From the NCBI RefSeq assembly GCF_006438725.1, contig NZ_RCZD01000002.1, positions 311,294 to 375,293 on the forward strand: 64,000 nucleotides of DNA, given 5' to 3'. The notes beneath the pieces were generated by a model that worked only from the letters and a program-made list of their open reading frames with translations, was not told the DNA's origin and made no database searches. Origin of the DNA: Ewingella americana. GTDB lineage: Bacteria > Pseudomonadota > Gammaproteobacteria > Enterobacterales > Enterobacteriaceae. The position numbers and the translations under genes are program-made. Shown here piece after piece: positions 45,529 to 54,642 of this stretch. How positions within the stretch are numbered: the first letter of the stretch is position 1; the number at the start of each line of letters is the position of its first letter.

Positions 45529-48500
45529 ATGGCTAAGTTTTTTATAGATCGCCCGATATTTGCATGGGTTATCGCCATCATCATCATGTTGGCGGGTGGG
45601 TTGGCAATCATGAGTTTGCCAATCGCACAGTATCCAACCGTTGCGCCACCGGCTATCCAGCTGACCGCAACTTATCCGGGCGCAGATGCGCAAACGGTTC
45701 AGGATACCGTAACTCAGGTTATTGAACAGAACATGAACGGCATCGATAACATGATGTACATGTCCTCGACCAGTGACTCGTCGGGTACCGTTCAGATAAC
45801 TATCACCTTTGCCTCCGGCACTGATGCGGATATCGCGCAGGTGCAGGTGCAGAACAAACTGCAGTTAGCAACGCCGTTGCTGCCGCAGGAAGTTCAACAG
45901 CAGGGTATTTCGGTTGAGAAATCGAGCAGCAGCTTCCTGATGGTGGCAGGCTTTATTTCCAACAACGGTACGATGAACCAGGATGACATCGCCGACTACG
46001 TTGGTTCTAACATCAAAGACCCTATCAGCCGAACTAACGGTGTGGGTGATGTTCAGCTGTTTGGTGCTCAGTACGCAATGCGTATCTGGATGGATCCAAA
46101 CAAACTGAATAATTTCCAGCTGACGCCGGTTGATGTTATCAATGCGATTAAAATTCAGAACAACCAGATTGCAGCAGGTCAACTGGGTGGTACTCCACCG
46201 GTTCCAGGCCAGCAGTTGAACTCATCCATCGTGGCGCAGACCCGTCTGAAGTCTACGGATGAATTCGGTAAAATCATTCTGAAAGTGAATACCGACGGCT
46301 CGCAGGTTCGTCTGAAAGACGTGGCAAAAATCGAACTGGGTGGTGAAAACTACGACGTTATTGCCCGCTTCAATGGACAACCGGCATCAGGTTTGGGTAT
46401 TAAACTCGCCACTGGCGCTAACGCCCTTGATACTGCAGCATCCGTCAAGGCGACGCTGGCTAAGCTTCAGCCGTTCTTCCCGGCGGGCTTAGAGGTTGTT
46501 TACCCGTATGACACCACGCCGTTCGTTAAAATCTCGATTAAAGAAGTAGGCAAAACGCTGTTCGAAGCCATCGTTCTGGTCTTCCTGGTGATGTTCCTGT
46601 TCCTGCAAAACTTCCGCGCCACGTTGATCCCAACGATTGCCGTGCCGGTGGTTCTGTTAGGTACATTTGCGATCCTGGCCGCGTTTGGCTATTCGATAAA
46701 CACCCTGACGATGTTCGGGATGGTGCTCGCGATAGGCCTGTTAGTAGATGATGCTATCGTGGTGGTAGAAAACGTCGAGCGTGTCATGGCCGAAGAGGGC
46801 CTGCCGCCAAAAGAAGCCACTAAGAAGTCGATGGAGCAGATCCAGGGCGCACTGGTAGGTATTGCCATGGTGCTGTCAGCGGTATTTATCCCGATGGCCT
46901 TCTTCGGTGGTTCTACCGGTGTTATCTACCGTCAGTTCTCCATTACCATCGTTTCCGCGATGGTGCTGTCAGTGCTGGTAGCGATGATCCTGACCCCGGC
47001 ATTGTGTGCCACCATGCTTAAACCTATTGCCAAGGGCGACCACGGCGAGAAAAAAGGTTTCTTCGGCTGGTTTAACAAGAAATTTGACCAAAGCGCACAC
47101 CACTATACCGACAGCGTAGGCAACATTCTGCGCAGCACTGGTCGTTACTTGCTGATTTATCTGCTGATCGTAGTTGGGATGGCGTTGCTGTTTATCCGCC
47201 TGCCAACCTCCTTCCTGCCGGAAGAAGACCAGGGCGTATTCCTGACCATGGCGCAGTTGCCTGCAGGTGCGACTCAGGAACGTACGCAGAAAGTGCTCGA
47301 TGAAGTCAGCAACTATTATCTGACCAAAGAAAAAGCCAACGTGAACTCAGTGTTTACCGTTAACGGCTTTGGCTTCGCCGGTCGTGGACAGAACACCGGT
47401 ATAGCGTTCATCAGTCTGAAAGACTGGTCTGAGCGTAGCGGTGCTGAAAACAAAGTTCCTGCTATAGCAGGCCGTGCAATGGGTGCGTTCAGCACCATTA
47501 AAGATGCATTGGTGTTCCCGTTCAACTTACCCGCAATTGTTGAGTTGGGTACGGCGACAGGTTTTGACTTCCAGTTGATTGACCAGGCTAACCTTGGACA
47601 TGACAAACTGACGCAGGCACGTAACCAGTTACTGGGCATGATTGCTCAACATCCTGACTTGCTGACTCAGGTGCGTCCAAACGGACTGGAAGATACACCA
47701 CAGTTTAAAATTGAAATCGATCAGGAAAAAGCCACCGCGCTTGGTGTGTCCATTTCTGATATCAACACCACGCTGGGTGCGTCGATTGGTGGTAGCTATG
47801 TCAACGACTTCATCGACCGTGGTCGCGTGAAGAAAGTGTACATTCAGGCCGACAGCCAATACCGTATGTTGCCGAAAGACATCGATAACCTCTATGTCCG
47901 AAACAGCACCGGTCAGATGGTTCCATTCTCCTCGTTCTCGAGCGCGAAATGGGAATACGGTTCGCCGCGTCTGGAACGCTATAACGGTTTACCGTCGATG
48001 GAAATCCTCGGCCAGCCATCACCAGGCAAGAGTAGTGGTGATGCAATGGCGATGATGGAATCCCTGGCGTCGAAACTGCCTAGCGGTATCGGTTACGACT
48101 GGACAGGTCTGTCCTATCAGGAACGTTTATCTGGTAACCAGGCCCCTGCCCTGTATGCCATCTCCCTGATAGTGGTCTTCCTGTGTCTGGCCGCCTTGTA
48201 TGAGAGCTGGTCTATACCGTTCTCGGTTATGCTGGTTGTTCCACTCGGCGTTGTGGGGGCATTGATCGCGGCCACCATGCGCGGCCTGAGCAATGACGTT
48301 TACTTCCAGGTGGGCCTGTTGACCACCATTGGATTGTCAGCGAAGAACGCCATATTGATTGTAGAGTTCGCCAAAGACCTGATGGACAAAGAAGGTAAGG
48401 GTCTGATTGAGGCGACACTCGAAGCTGTTCGTATGCGTTTACGTCCGATTCTGATGACGTCACTGGCATTCATCCTCGGTGTTATGCCGCTGGTTATCAG

Positions 48501-48681
48501 TAGTGGTGCCGGTTCAGGTGCACAGAACGCCGTAGGTACTGGCGTAATGGGCGGGATGATCACCGCAACGCTGCTGGCGATCTTCTTTGTTCCGGTCTTC
48601 TTCGTGGTGGTTCGCCGCCGCTTCGGTAAGAAGAACGTGGATATCGAACATACGCATGCACCAGAGCACCACAATCCGTAA
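45529..48681 (+). CDS. acrB: RND multidrug efflux transporter AcrB
   Basis: Proton-driven inner-membrane trimer, 1050 residues. It starts [20 protein letters not shown], with 12 transmembrane helices. Proton-relay Asp pair seen in [18 protein letters not shown], Lys in [16 protein letters not shown]. Large periplasmic pore and docking domains follow TM1 and TM7. The C-terminus is His-rich ([11 protein letters not shown]). Closely follows E. coli AcrB. Confidence 0.99.
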   Translation: MAKFFIDRPIFAWVIAIIIMLAGGLAIMSLPIAQYPTVAPPAIQLTATYPGADAQTVQDTVTQVIEQNMNGIDNMMYMSSTSDSSGTVQITITFASGTDADIAQVQVQNKLQLATPLLPQEVQQQGISVEKSSSSFLMVAGFISNNGTMNQDDIADYVGSNIKDPISRTNGVGDVQLFGAQYAMRIWMDPNKLNNFQLTPVDVINAIKIQNNQIAAGQLGGTPPVPGQQLNSSIVAQTRLKSTDEFGKIILKVNTDGSQVRLKDVAKIELGGENYDVIARFNGQPASGLGIKLATGANALDTAASVKATLAKLQPFFPAGLEVVYPYDTTPFVKISIKEVGKTLFEAIVLVFLVMFLFLQNFRATLIPTIAVPVVLLGTFAILAAFGYSINTLTMFGMVLAIGLLVDDAIVVVENVERVMAEEGLPPKEATKKSMEQIQGALVGIAMVLSAVFIPMAFFGGSTGVIYRQFSITIVSAMVLSVLVAMILTPALCATMLKPIAKGDHGEKKGFFGWFNKKFDQSAHHYTDSVGNILRSTGRYLLIYLLIVVGMALLFIRLPTSFLPEEDQGVFLTMAQLPAGATQERTQKVLDEVSNYYLTKEKANVNSVFTVNGFGFAGRGQNTGIAFISLKDWSERSGAENKVPAIAGRAMGAFSTIKDALVFPFNLPAIVELGTATGFDFQLIDQANLGHDKLTQARNQLLGMIAQHPDLLTQVRPNGLEDTPQFKIEIDQEKATALGVSISDINTTLGASIGGSYVNDFIDRGRVKKVYIQADSQYRMLPKDIDNLYVRNSTGQMVPFSSFSSAKWEYGSPRLERYNGLPSMEILGQPSPGKSSGDAMAMMESLASKLPSGIGYDWTGLSYQERLSGNQAPALYAISLIVVFLCLAALYESWSIPFSVMLVVPLGVVGALIAATMRGLSNDVYFQVGLLTTIGLSAKNAILIVEFAKDLMDKEGKGLIEATLEAVRMRLRPILMTSLAFILGVMPLVISSGAGSGAQNAVGTGVMGGMITATLLAIFFVPVFFVVVRRRFGKKNVDIEHTHAPEHHNP

Positions 48682-48700
48682 CGGATGAAAGAACATCATG

Positions 48701-48728
48701 AAGGCCGCGCAAGCGGCCTTTTTTTTTG
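48701..48728 (+). terminator. acrAB terminator
   Basis: AAGGCCGC / GCGGCCTT with a GCAA loop and a run of about ten T, 19 bases beyond the acrB stop. Confidence 0.95.
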
Positions 48729-48770
48729 CCTAAAGAGGCTTGAACCACAAAACGAACCGGTGCATACTAT

Positions 48771-48785
48771 TGTTATAGTATAACA
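48771..48785. promoter_or_regulatory. Zur-type operator upstream of rpmE2
   Basis: TGTTATAGTATAACA, a palindrome around one central base, is identical to the box before the zinc-importer operon at 51959. It fits the Zur core (GTTATA-N-TATAAC). It lies 17 bases before the rpmE2 ATG and contains TATA sequences that could serve as the -10, so bound Zur would block the promoter. Confidence 0.9.
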
Positions 48786-48802
48786 TAACAATAGAGGCCA
48801 AT

Positions 48803-49057
48803 ATGAAACCCGGTATCCATCCTGCTTACCGCACCGTGGTATTTCACGACACCAGCGCAGACGAATATTTCAAAGTCGGCTCCACCATCAAAACCGATCG
48901 CACCATTGAACTGGAAGGCAATACCTTCCCGTACATCACTATCGAAGTCTCTTCTGCCTCGCACCCGTATTACACCGGTAAGCAGAAAGAGTACTCAAAA
49001 GAAGGCAGTACCGCGCGCTTCAACCAGCGTTTCGGCAGCTTCCTGGGTAAAAAGTAA
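48803..49057 (+). CDS. rpmE2: 50S ribosomal protein L31 type B (zinc-independent)
   Basis: 84 residues beginning [20 protein letters not shown] and containing [20 protein letters not shown]. It lacks the CxxC zinc cysteines of the standard L31. Type B paralogues replace zinc-containing L31 during zinc starvation, releasing zinc. Preceded by a Zur-type box and followed by the matching L36 paralogue after 20 bases. E. coli calls it ykgM. Confidence 0.97.
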   Translation: MKPGIHPAYRTVVFHDTSADEYFKVGSTIKTDRTIELEGNTFPYITIEVSSASHPYYTGKQKEYSKEGSTARFNQRFGSFLGKK

Positions 49058-49077
49058 TACGTATTTAGGGAGTCAAG

Positions 49078-49218
49078 ATGCAGGTATTAAGTTCATTGCG
49101 CTCGGCCAAAAATCGTCACCCGGACTGCCGGGTTGTTCGTCGCAAAGGCCGTATTTACGTGATTTGCAAAAGTAATCCACGCTTTAAGGCTGTACAGGGT
49201 AAGAAGAAGAGACGCTAA
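49078..49218 (+). CDS. rpmJ2: 50S ribosomal protein L36 type B (zinc-independent)
   Basis: A 46-residue frame: [20 protein letters not shown], then [20 protein letters not shown] and a basic GKKKRR tail, near-identical to E. coli YkgO. It lacks the full zinc Cys/His set of standard L36. An AGGGAG ribosome site lies upstream. Second gene of the zinc-repressed rpmE2-rpmJ2 operon. Confidence 0.97.
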   Translation: MQVLSSLRSAKNRHPDCRVVRRKGRIYVICKSNPRFKAVQGKKKRR

Positions 49219-49250
49219 TTTTCTTAAAACGCTTCTTTTTCTGAAGATAA

Positions 49251-49283
49251 AAAAAGCCCCGTCGCTTGCCCGACGGGGCTTTT
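49251..49283. terminator. Bidirectional terminator between rpmJ2 and znuA-like gene
   Basis: AAAAAGCCCCGTCG / CGACGGGGCTTTT with a six-base loop. U-tracts on both strands serve the convergent zinc-regulated operons. Confidence 0.93.
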
Positions 49284-49340
49284 CGTTATGACAGAAATGA
49301 TGATCCCCTTTCCGCACTGGGTACGGAAGGGGGTTGGCAC

Positions 49341-50219
49341 TTACTTCATGCTGGCGACAATAGATTCAACGTTGTGTTTAAAGGCTTTCTCATAGGTAGT
49401 TGCCGGTCCTTTCGGTCCTGACAGCGCTTCTGGGTAAAGTTCGCCCCCCGCCTGCGCGCCTGTTGCGGCAGCGATTTGCTTCACCAGACGAGGATCCGTC
49501 TGATTCTCAATAAAGTAGGTTTTGACCTTCTCTTCCTTGATCTGTTTGATCAACGATGCCACACCGCTGGCACTGGCTTCTGACTCGGTTGAAAAACCGA
49601 CCGGTGCCATAAAGGTAACCTTGTACTCACGACCAAAATAACCAAAGGCATCATGGCTGGTCAGCACTTTACGCTTCTCTTGTGGAATACCGGCGAACTC
49701 AGACTTAGCCCATTCATCCAACTTTTTCAGTTGGTCTATATAGGCACCGCCACGCTGACGGAAATAATCCGCGTCTTCAGGATCCGCCGCAATTAGCGCA
49801 TTCATTACGTTGGTCGCATAAATGACACCATTCGCCATACTGTTCCAGGCATGCGGATCGGTGATTTGTTTCCCGTCGTCTACCATCTGACGCGAGTTCA
49901 CGCCGTCTGATGCGGTAACCACTTTGCCTTTATAGCCTGAGGCGGAAACCAGACGGTCGATCCACCCTTCCAGGCCCAGACCACTGACGAAAACGACGTC
50001 GGAGGCGTTGATGGCTTTACTGTCTTTTGGCGAAGGCTCGAAGCTGTGCGGATCACCATCGGGACCGACCAGGCTGGTGACTTTCACATGCTCACCACCG
50101 ACTTCGTGGACGATATCCCCTAAAATTGAAAAACTGGCCACAGCATTAACAGTTTTCGCCATGGCCAGCGGGCTCGACAGCAGGGCAGCTACTGCCAGAG
50201 CAACAGGTAAACGTTTCAT
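49341..50219 (-). CDS. Zinc ABC transporter substrate-binding protein (ZnuA/TroA family)
   Basis: 292 residues with a signal peptide (LPVALAVAALLSSPLAMA). Metal-ligand regions expected of cluster A-I proteins are present: GDPHSFEPSP, TDPHAWNSM, LTSHDAFGYFGREY and ENQTDPRLVKQIA. There is no His/Asp-rich loop of the kind seen in E. coli ZnuA. Zinc as substrate is inferred from the Zur-type box heading this operon and the adjacent zinc-independent ribosomal genes; manganese is the main alternative. I chose the second of two adjacent ATGs because it has better spacing to AGGAG. Follows znuB by 25 bases. Confidence 0.85.
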   Translation of the reverse strand: MKRLPVALAVAALLSSPLAMAKTVNAVASFSILGDIVHEVGGEHVKVTSLVGPDGDPHSFEPSPKDSKAINASDVVFVSGLGLEGWIDRLVSASGYKGKVVTASDGVNSRQMVDDGKQITDPHAWNSMANGVIYATNVMNALIAADPEDADYFRQRGGAYIDQLKKLDEWAKSEFAGIPQEKRKVLTSHDAFGYFGREYKVTFMAPVGFSTESEASASGVASLIKQIKEEKVKTYFIENQTDPRLVKQIAAATGAQAGGELYPEALSGPKGPATTYEKAFKHNVESIVASMK

Positions 50220-50244
50220 CATTTCTCCTTTCTTGTGGTACTGC

Positions 50245-51102
50245 TTAACGACGCGATGCAGTCAACATGCCGCCCCGCGTTCCAAATAAGACTGAGATAA
50301 AGAAAATAACGCTGGCGCTGAGAACAATCGCCGGCCCTGCCGGCAGCGATGCATAGTAAGACCACACCAGGCCAACCACGCTGCTGATGACGCCAATCAC
50401 CATCGCGCTGAGAATGGTATGCGGCAGGTCACGCGCCCAAAAGCGTGCACTGGCAGCGGGCAACATCATCAGCCCGACGGACATCAATGTGCCGAGGATT
50501 TGGAAGCCGGCCACCAGGTTCACCACCACCAGCGCCAGGAATATCCCATGGATCGCCGCCAGCCATTTACCGGCACTGACTCGCAGAAAAAGCGAGTCAA
50601 ACGATTCAATCACCAGCGCACGGTAAACCGCAGCCAACACCAGCAGTGAAACGCTGGTAATAATGCCCACCATGACGATGGCCGAAGAGTCGATCGCCAG
50701 AATCGAACCAAACAACACGTGCAGTAAATCCACGCTGGAACCGCGTAACGACACCAGCGTCACACCGAGCGCCAAAGAGCCCAGATAGAACCCGGCAAAA
50801 CTGGCATCCTCTTTCAGTTGGGTGCGGCGACTTACCAGCCCGGAAAGCATGGCGACAGCCAGACCGGCAATAAACCCGCCGATCCCCATCGCCACCAAAG
50901 ACATTCCTGAGATTAAATAGCCAATAGCCGCCCCCGGTAAAACGGCGTGAGATAAGGCATCGCCCACCAGGCTCATCCTGCGCAGCAAGAGAAAAACACC
51001 TAACGGCGTGGCGCTGATGGAAAGCGCCAGACAGGCAATTAAGGCACGGCGCATAAAGCCGAATTCGATAAAAGGATCAGTAAGGAGATGTAAAAGTATC
51101 AT
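50245..51102 (-). CDS. Zinc ABC transporter membrane permease (ZnuB-like)
   Basis: 285 residues with about eight hydrophobic segments, family ABC-3 (TroCD/ZnuB). It starts MILLHLLTDPFIEFGFMRRA. The conserved SLVGDALSHAVLPGAAIGYL loop contacts the ATPase, and VNLVAGFQILGTLMSVGLMM precedes the last helices. Overlaps the ATPase gene by four bases (ATGA), so translation is coupled. Confidence 0.92.
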   Translation of the reverse strand: MILLHLLTDPFIEFGFMRRALIACLALSISATPLGVFLLLRRMSLVGDALSHAVLPGAAIGYLISGMSLVAMGIGGFIAGLAVAMLSGLVSRRTQLKEDASFAGFYLGSLALGVTLVSLRGSSVDLLHVLFGSILAIDSSAIVMVGIITSVSLLVLAAVYRALVIESFDSLFLRVSAGKWLAAIHGIFLALVVVNLVAGFQILGTLMSVGLMMLPAASARFWARDLPHTILSAMVIGVISSVVGLVWSYYASLPAGPAIVLSASVIFFISVLFGTRGGMLTASRR

Positions 51103-51839
51103 GACGCGGTGACCCCGGCTGCCAGACTAAAAGTCTCAGTAGAGACGCAGGCATGCGTCCGGTTGGGGAAATTATTGAGGACATCATCGGTGGTTCCCCA
51201 GATATTGCGCTCAGCACTGAGATATAAAACCTGAGGGAAATGACGCGCTACCATGGAAATATCGTGCAAAACTGCAATGACCGTTTTTCCTTCACGGTGC
51301 CACAGGGCAATCACCTTTAGCAGCAGTTCAATGGTCTGACTGTCGATGCCAGTGAATGGTTCATCTAGCATAATAAGCGGCGCCTGCTGAATAAGCAGTC
51401 GCGCAAACAGTGTACGTTGCAATTGCCCACCGGACAGCTCACCGACAGGCCAATGCGCCATATCACTCATACCGACTGTCTCCAGTGCCTCTGTCACCTG
51501 CACTACCGACCGGCGGCTAATGCCGCCAAATAATCCACTTTGCGGCCAACAGCCCATGGCAACCAGATCAAAAACGCTGATAGGAAACGCGCGGTCCAGC
51601 TCAGCCTGCTGAGGTAAATACGCCAACCGTGGCCGCTTACCGTCGCAGCCTGTGTCCTCGAAACTGACTTTTCCCGCGACAGGCGCCTGTAGCCCTGCCA
51701 GCGTTTTCAGGAAGGTTGATTTACCTGCACCATTCGCGCCGATAATGGCGGTCAGCGACCCCATGGCAAAACGTCCATTGATTGGCATCGCCACTGCGCG
51801 CCGGTCATAGCCGACGGAAAGTTCATTAACTGAAATCAT
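51099..51839 (-). CDS. Zinc ABC transporter ATP-binding protein (ZnuC-like)
   Basis: 246 residues from MISVNELSVGYDRRAVAMPI. Walker A GANGAGKSTFLKTL, Q-loop YLPQQAELDRAFPISVFDLV, signature LSGGQLQRTLFARLL, Walker B LIMLDEPFTGID and H-loop VLHDISMV. The start ATG overlaps the TGA of a 35-codon upstream frame that carries the only good ribosome site nearby, so initiation here is probably by coupling. A 48-codon in-frame extension with a different reading of the same DNA is rejected. Confidence 0.92.
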   Translation of the reverse strand: MISVNELSVGYDRRAVAMPINGRFAMGSLTAIIGANGAGKSTFLKTLAGLQAPVAGKVSFEDTGCDGKRPRLAYLPQQAELDRAFPISVFDLVAMGCWPQSGLFGGISRRSVVQVTEALETVGMSDMAHWPVGELSGGQLQRTLFARLLIQQAPLIMLDEPFTGIDSQTIELLLKVIALWHREGKTVIAVLHDISMVARHFPQVLYLSAERNIWGTTDDVLNNFPNRTHACVSTETFSLAAGVTAS

Positions 51840-51943
51840 GGCAATGAAATAGCCCAATAAATACCACCCCAAAGCAATGCCAACAGAGTGATAGCAGCAC
51901 CGCAGCGGGTAAGTGCAGAGAGAGTAAATAGCGTTTTGTGCAT
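51836..51943 (-). CDS. Unannotated 35-residue hydrophobic protein, first gene of the zinc-importer operon
   Basis: The frame reads MHKTLFTLSALTRCGAAITL, then LALLWGGIYWAISLP and TGA. A clear GAGG ribosome site lies six bases before the ATG. The stop overlaps the znuC-like start (ATGA), the same coupling used between znuC and znuB. Residues 15-35 form one predicted membrane helix with Trp/Tyr at the end; the N-terminus is basic. The Zur-type box ends 15 bases upstream, so this is the first coding sequence on a zinc-repressed message. I recognise no family. It may be an accessory subunit or a translational leader for znuC. Confidence 0.7.
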   Translation of the reverse strand: MHKTLFTLSALTRCGAAITLLALLWGGIYWAISLP

Positions 51944-51958
51944 GGGAAGCCTCTTTTT

Positions 51959-51973
51959 TGTTATAGTATAACA
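51959..51973. promoter_or_regulatory. Zur-type operator of the zinc-importer operon
   Basis: TGTTATAGTATAACA, identical over 15 bp to the box before rpmE2. On the minus strand TATACT within it can act as the -10, placing the start of transcription only about 13 bases before the small ORF. Confidence 0.9.
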
Positions 51974-52248
51974 TCACACACAAGACTTTTATTCAATGGC
52001 TGAGGTTGTAATCTTTTATGTCCCGCCGCGTTACTGCCCGTGAGAAAGCCCCCTCTGCGTCTGGAGCGCAGACAGCGCTTAGTTGAATTCATGTAAGTAA
52101 AAGGTAATTAAATATGAACTAACAATAAAAAACCTATAAATCATAAAGATATAAAACAAGCTGGGGTAAAAAAAATTTCAAGCCCAGACACATTCTGTTG
52201 GAAAATATGTAATAATAAGATTACGACCATTTCAAAGAGGGGAATCGC
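51974..52248. other. Gene-free AT-rich stretch upstream of the orphan gene
   Basis: 275 bases after the Zur box. The left part has moderate GC with a short unsupported frame at 52018-52086. The part from about 52095 is very AT-rich (runs such as ATAAAAAACCTATAAATC), presumably the promoter region of the orphan gene at 52249. No specific element recognised. Confidence 0.4.
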
Positions 52249-52602
52249 ATGAAGAAATTAATCCCTTATGAAATCGATGGGAAAGAACTTTCCGTCGCGT
52301 ATTTACAACATGTAATTGAAGGGCATCTTTCAGATATCGAAGACCCTTTGGTTGGCGATTTGAGTTATTACTCTGAAAATGCCCAATATACGCCCAGCTC
52401 TTTGAAGGTTACGTCTATCACCCCGATGGGTAACGAATCATATTCAATGAGTTATCAGTTCAAATGGACAATTTTTAATGGTTGTCTGGACATAAATTCT
52501 GATGAGTCCACCACTGAACGCGTGTCATTTAACGTTAAACCTCATGCACTAGAATTTGATATTATTGATACAATACGCTCTACAATGACGGATGAATTGT
52601 AA
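52249..52602 (+). CDS. Hypothetical protein, orphan
   Basis: 117 residues, acidic, no signal peptide or membrane helix, no family recognised. It begins MKKLIPYEIDGKELSVAYLQ after an AGAGGGG ribosome site at good spacing, so it is probably a real gene. Beta-rich looking segments (SYSMSYQFKWTIFNG) and an acidic C-terminus (TIRSTMTDEL) are the visible features. Base composition is lower in GC than neighbouring core genes and its upstream region is very AT-rich, which suggests acquired DNA under H-NS-type silencing. It stands alone between the zinc operon and tomB. Confidence 0.7.
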   Translation: MKKLIPYEIDGKELSVAYLQHVIEGHLSDIEDPLVGDLSYYSENAQYTPSSLKVTSITPMGNESYSMSYQFKWTIFNGCLDINSDESTTERVSFNVKPHALEFDIIDTIRSTMTDEL

Positions 52603-52841
52603 GTTTGAGTAATACGTTTGCGTAAGTTTGGGAAAATGAATTACATTTATAATGTGGTCATTTTAATAAACCCTCTTTTCAACGTTTCACTGTTATCTGT
52701 GTTTATTGTTGAGTAGCAACAAATGTTTTAGTTTGTCGTTCAAAGCGTTTCGACGTTGCTGTTATCCCGTAAGCCACCAAGTTTTGTTGTTTACTCACTG
52801 AGTGTTATCAACACCGAATAAGCCATTACGGAGGGGATGAT

Positions 52842-53210
52842 ATGGATGAGTACTCGCCTAAGCGACATGATATAGCACAGTTGCGGTTCCTGAATGAAAA
52901 CCTGTACGACGAAGGAATTGCGACGCTGGGGGACAGCCACCACGGCTGGGTTAACGACCCGACATCAGCGGTCAATCTGCAACTTAATGAACTGATCGAA
53001 CACATTGCGTCTTTCGTGATGAGCTTCAAAATAAAATATCCTGATGACAACCACCTGAGCGATCTGGTTGAAGAGTATCTGGATGATACCTATACCTTGT
53101 TCAGTAATTATGGAATTAATGATTCTGATTTACGTCAATGGCAAAAGACCAAAAAACGACTATTCAGAATGTTCTCAGGTGAGTACGTCTGTACCCTGAT
53201 GAAAACTTAA
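52842..53210 (+). CDS. tomB: Hha toxicity modulator TomB (YbaJ)
   Basis: 122 residues starting [20 protein letters not shown], with [20 protein letters not shown] and [18 protein letters not shown], matching E. coli TomB, the antitoxin partner of Hha. A strong GGAGGGG precedes the start. The 239-base AT-rich leader has no other gene. hha follows after 47 bases. Confidence 0.97.
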   Translation: MDEYSPKRHDIAQLRFLNENLYDEGIATLGDSHHGWVNDPTSAVNLQLNELIEHIASFVMSFKIKYPDDNHLSDLVEEYLDDTYTLFSNYGINDSDLRQWQKTKKRLFRMFSGEYVCTLMKT

Positions 53211-53257
53211 GTAATACTTTACCCGCAGTATTTGAGATTAATAACGAAAAGGCCATG

Positions 53258-53461
53258 ATGAACAAATTCGACTATTTGATGCGTTTAAGAAAATGCACCA
53301 CAATTGATACACTTGAGCGCGTCATTGAGAAAAACAAGTATGAACTTTCCGACGATGAACTAGAGTTGTTTTACTCCGCAGCCGATCACCGCCTGGCAGA
53401 GCTAACCATGAATAAGCTCTACGACAAAGTGCCGGTTGCCGTTTGGAAATTCGTACGTTAA
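53258..53461 (+). CDS. hha: Haemolysin expression modulator Hha (YmoA-type)
   Basis: 67 residues; [20 protein letters not shown] and [20 protein letters not shown] are hallmark Hha/YmoA sequence. It partners H-NS to silence horizontally acquired and virulence genes. The short N-terminus ([13 protein letters not shown]) resembles Yersinia YmoA rather than the longer E. coli Hha. The second of two adjacent ATGs is chosen for spacing to AAAAGG. Confidence 0.97.
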   Translation: MNKFDYLMRLRKCTTIDTLERVIEKNKYELSDDELELFYSAADHRLAELTMNKLYDKVPVAVWKFVR

Positions 53462-53480
53462 CGTTGTTCATAAATGTCTT

Positions 53481-53510
53481 CATTGGGCCAGTAATATGAC
53501 TGGCCCAATG
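53481..53510 (+). terminator. tomB-hha terminator
   Basis: CATTGGGCCAGT / ACTGGCCCAATG with a six-base loop, followed by GTTATTATAT. Strong stem, weak U-tract. Confidence 0.7.
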
Positions 53511-53566
53511 GTTATTATATCAGCAAAAACATTCCTCGCCCTTAACTGTTCTGTTTATTGAAATGC

Positions 53567-54502
53567 TTAACTATCTTTCTTAATTCTTTCCTGAAAAGCC
53601 CTTAATAAAAATTGAAAACACTGCTCCGTTTGCGGCGAACGCAAAGGTGCAGGTTTACGCATCATGGCGACAGTTCGACTCAGCGTTGGTTGCTGCAACG
53701 GAATGACCGTTAATTCATCGTCATTGAGCGAGGCTGTATACAATTGGGGTAAAATGGCCAGCGCCAGCCGTGAACGCACCAGTCCGTACAGGGTTTCCTG
53801 AAAATCGACGCGATAGTTTATGCTCAGGTTGATTTTGTGACTCTCGACTATTGCCGTCACCAGCCTGCTGACATTCCCTTTCAGAAACAGCGCAATGGGC
53901 CTTTTAGCTAATTGCCGCCAAGGTAAATTGTGCGTTTCTGCTAATACATCGTCCTTACGCATCACCACCACAAATGGATCCTCAAGCAGAGGATAAACCG
54001 TCAGGCTGTCAGGCACCGTGCTGTCTGCCGCGCCAATGCCGAAATCCAGTGAACCATTATCCAACTCAACCAACAGCGCATCGTTGGTCAGATCGTGAAA
54101 TTCGACGCGCATTGTAGGGAAGTGTTCGGAAAGTAACTGCGGTACAGCAGGAAACAACAACGTACTCACCGAAGGCACTAATCCGATGCGCAGCGTGCCA
54201 TCACCGCCCTGCTGCATGATTTGCTGCATATCATCAAACGCACTGTGTGCAACATTCAGCAGCCGTTCCGCATGAGGCAATATCGCCACACCAAGCTCCG
54301 TTAGTGTCACGGCCTGCGCAGTGCGATTAAGCAGCTTCCCACCCAATACCGACTCTATTTGCCGTAACGCACTGCTGAGCGCAGGCTGGCTGATCGCCAG
54401 CCTGTTTGCGGTTTCCGTGAAACTGCGCAACTGCGCCAGAGTCACGAAATATTGCACCTGCTTGAGGGATAACGCAGGCAGTCGGCGCCAGGGTTCAGAC
54501 AT
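53567..54502 (-). CDS. LysR-family regulator adjacent to adenine deaminase
   Basis: 311 residues from MSEPWRRLPALSLKQVQYFV. DNA-binding domain FTETANRLAISQPALSSALR then QIESVLGGKLLNRTAQAVTL; effector domain from LRIGLVPSVSTLLFPAVPQL. Divergent from the adenine deaminase and permease genes with a 140-base gap, so it probably controls them in response to a purine-related effector; this is inference from layout. An ATG seven codons upstream is possible; neither start has an ideal ribosome site. Confidence 0.88.
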   Translation of the reverse strand: MSEPWRRLPALSLKQVQYFVTLAQLRSFTETANRLAISQPALSSALRQIESVLGGKLLNRTAQAVTLTELGVAILPHAERLLNVAHSAFDDMQQIMQQGGDGTLRIGLVPSVSTLLFPAVPQLLSEHFPTMRVEFHDLTNDALLVELDNGSLDFGIGAADSTVPDSLTVYPLLEDPFVVVMRKDDVLAETHNLPWRQLAKRPIALFLKGNVSRLVTAIVESHKINLSINYRVDFQETLYGLVRSRLALAILPQLYTASLNDDELTVIPLQQPTLSRTVAMMRKPAPLRSPQTEQCFQFLLRAFQERIKKDS

Positions 54503-54642
54503 AGCTTGCGGTGATCCTGTCATAAAGGGAAACGATTGCTCAGCATAACCCCTTCTTATAGAGCGATAAAATAAATCATCTGTGCAAACCCCATTCCGCT
54601 CCCTACATTAGCCTGATGACTTTCCGCTTACGGACTTTATCC

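Noticed and set aside
51840-51983. In-frame upstream extension of the znuC-like gene starting MCVMLYYNKKEASH
   Set aside because: It reads through the Zur-type box and overlaps, in another frame, the 35-codon ORF that has the real ribosome site; the internal ATG begins the conserved ATPase fold.
52018-52086. 22-codon frame MSRRVTAREKAPSASG...
   Set aside because: No ribosome site or family; too short to support.
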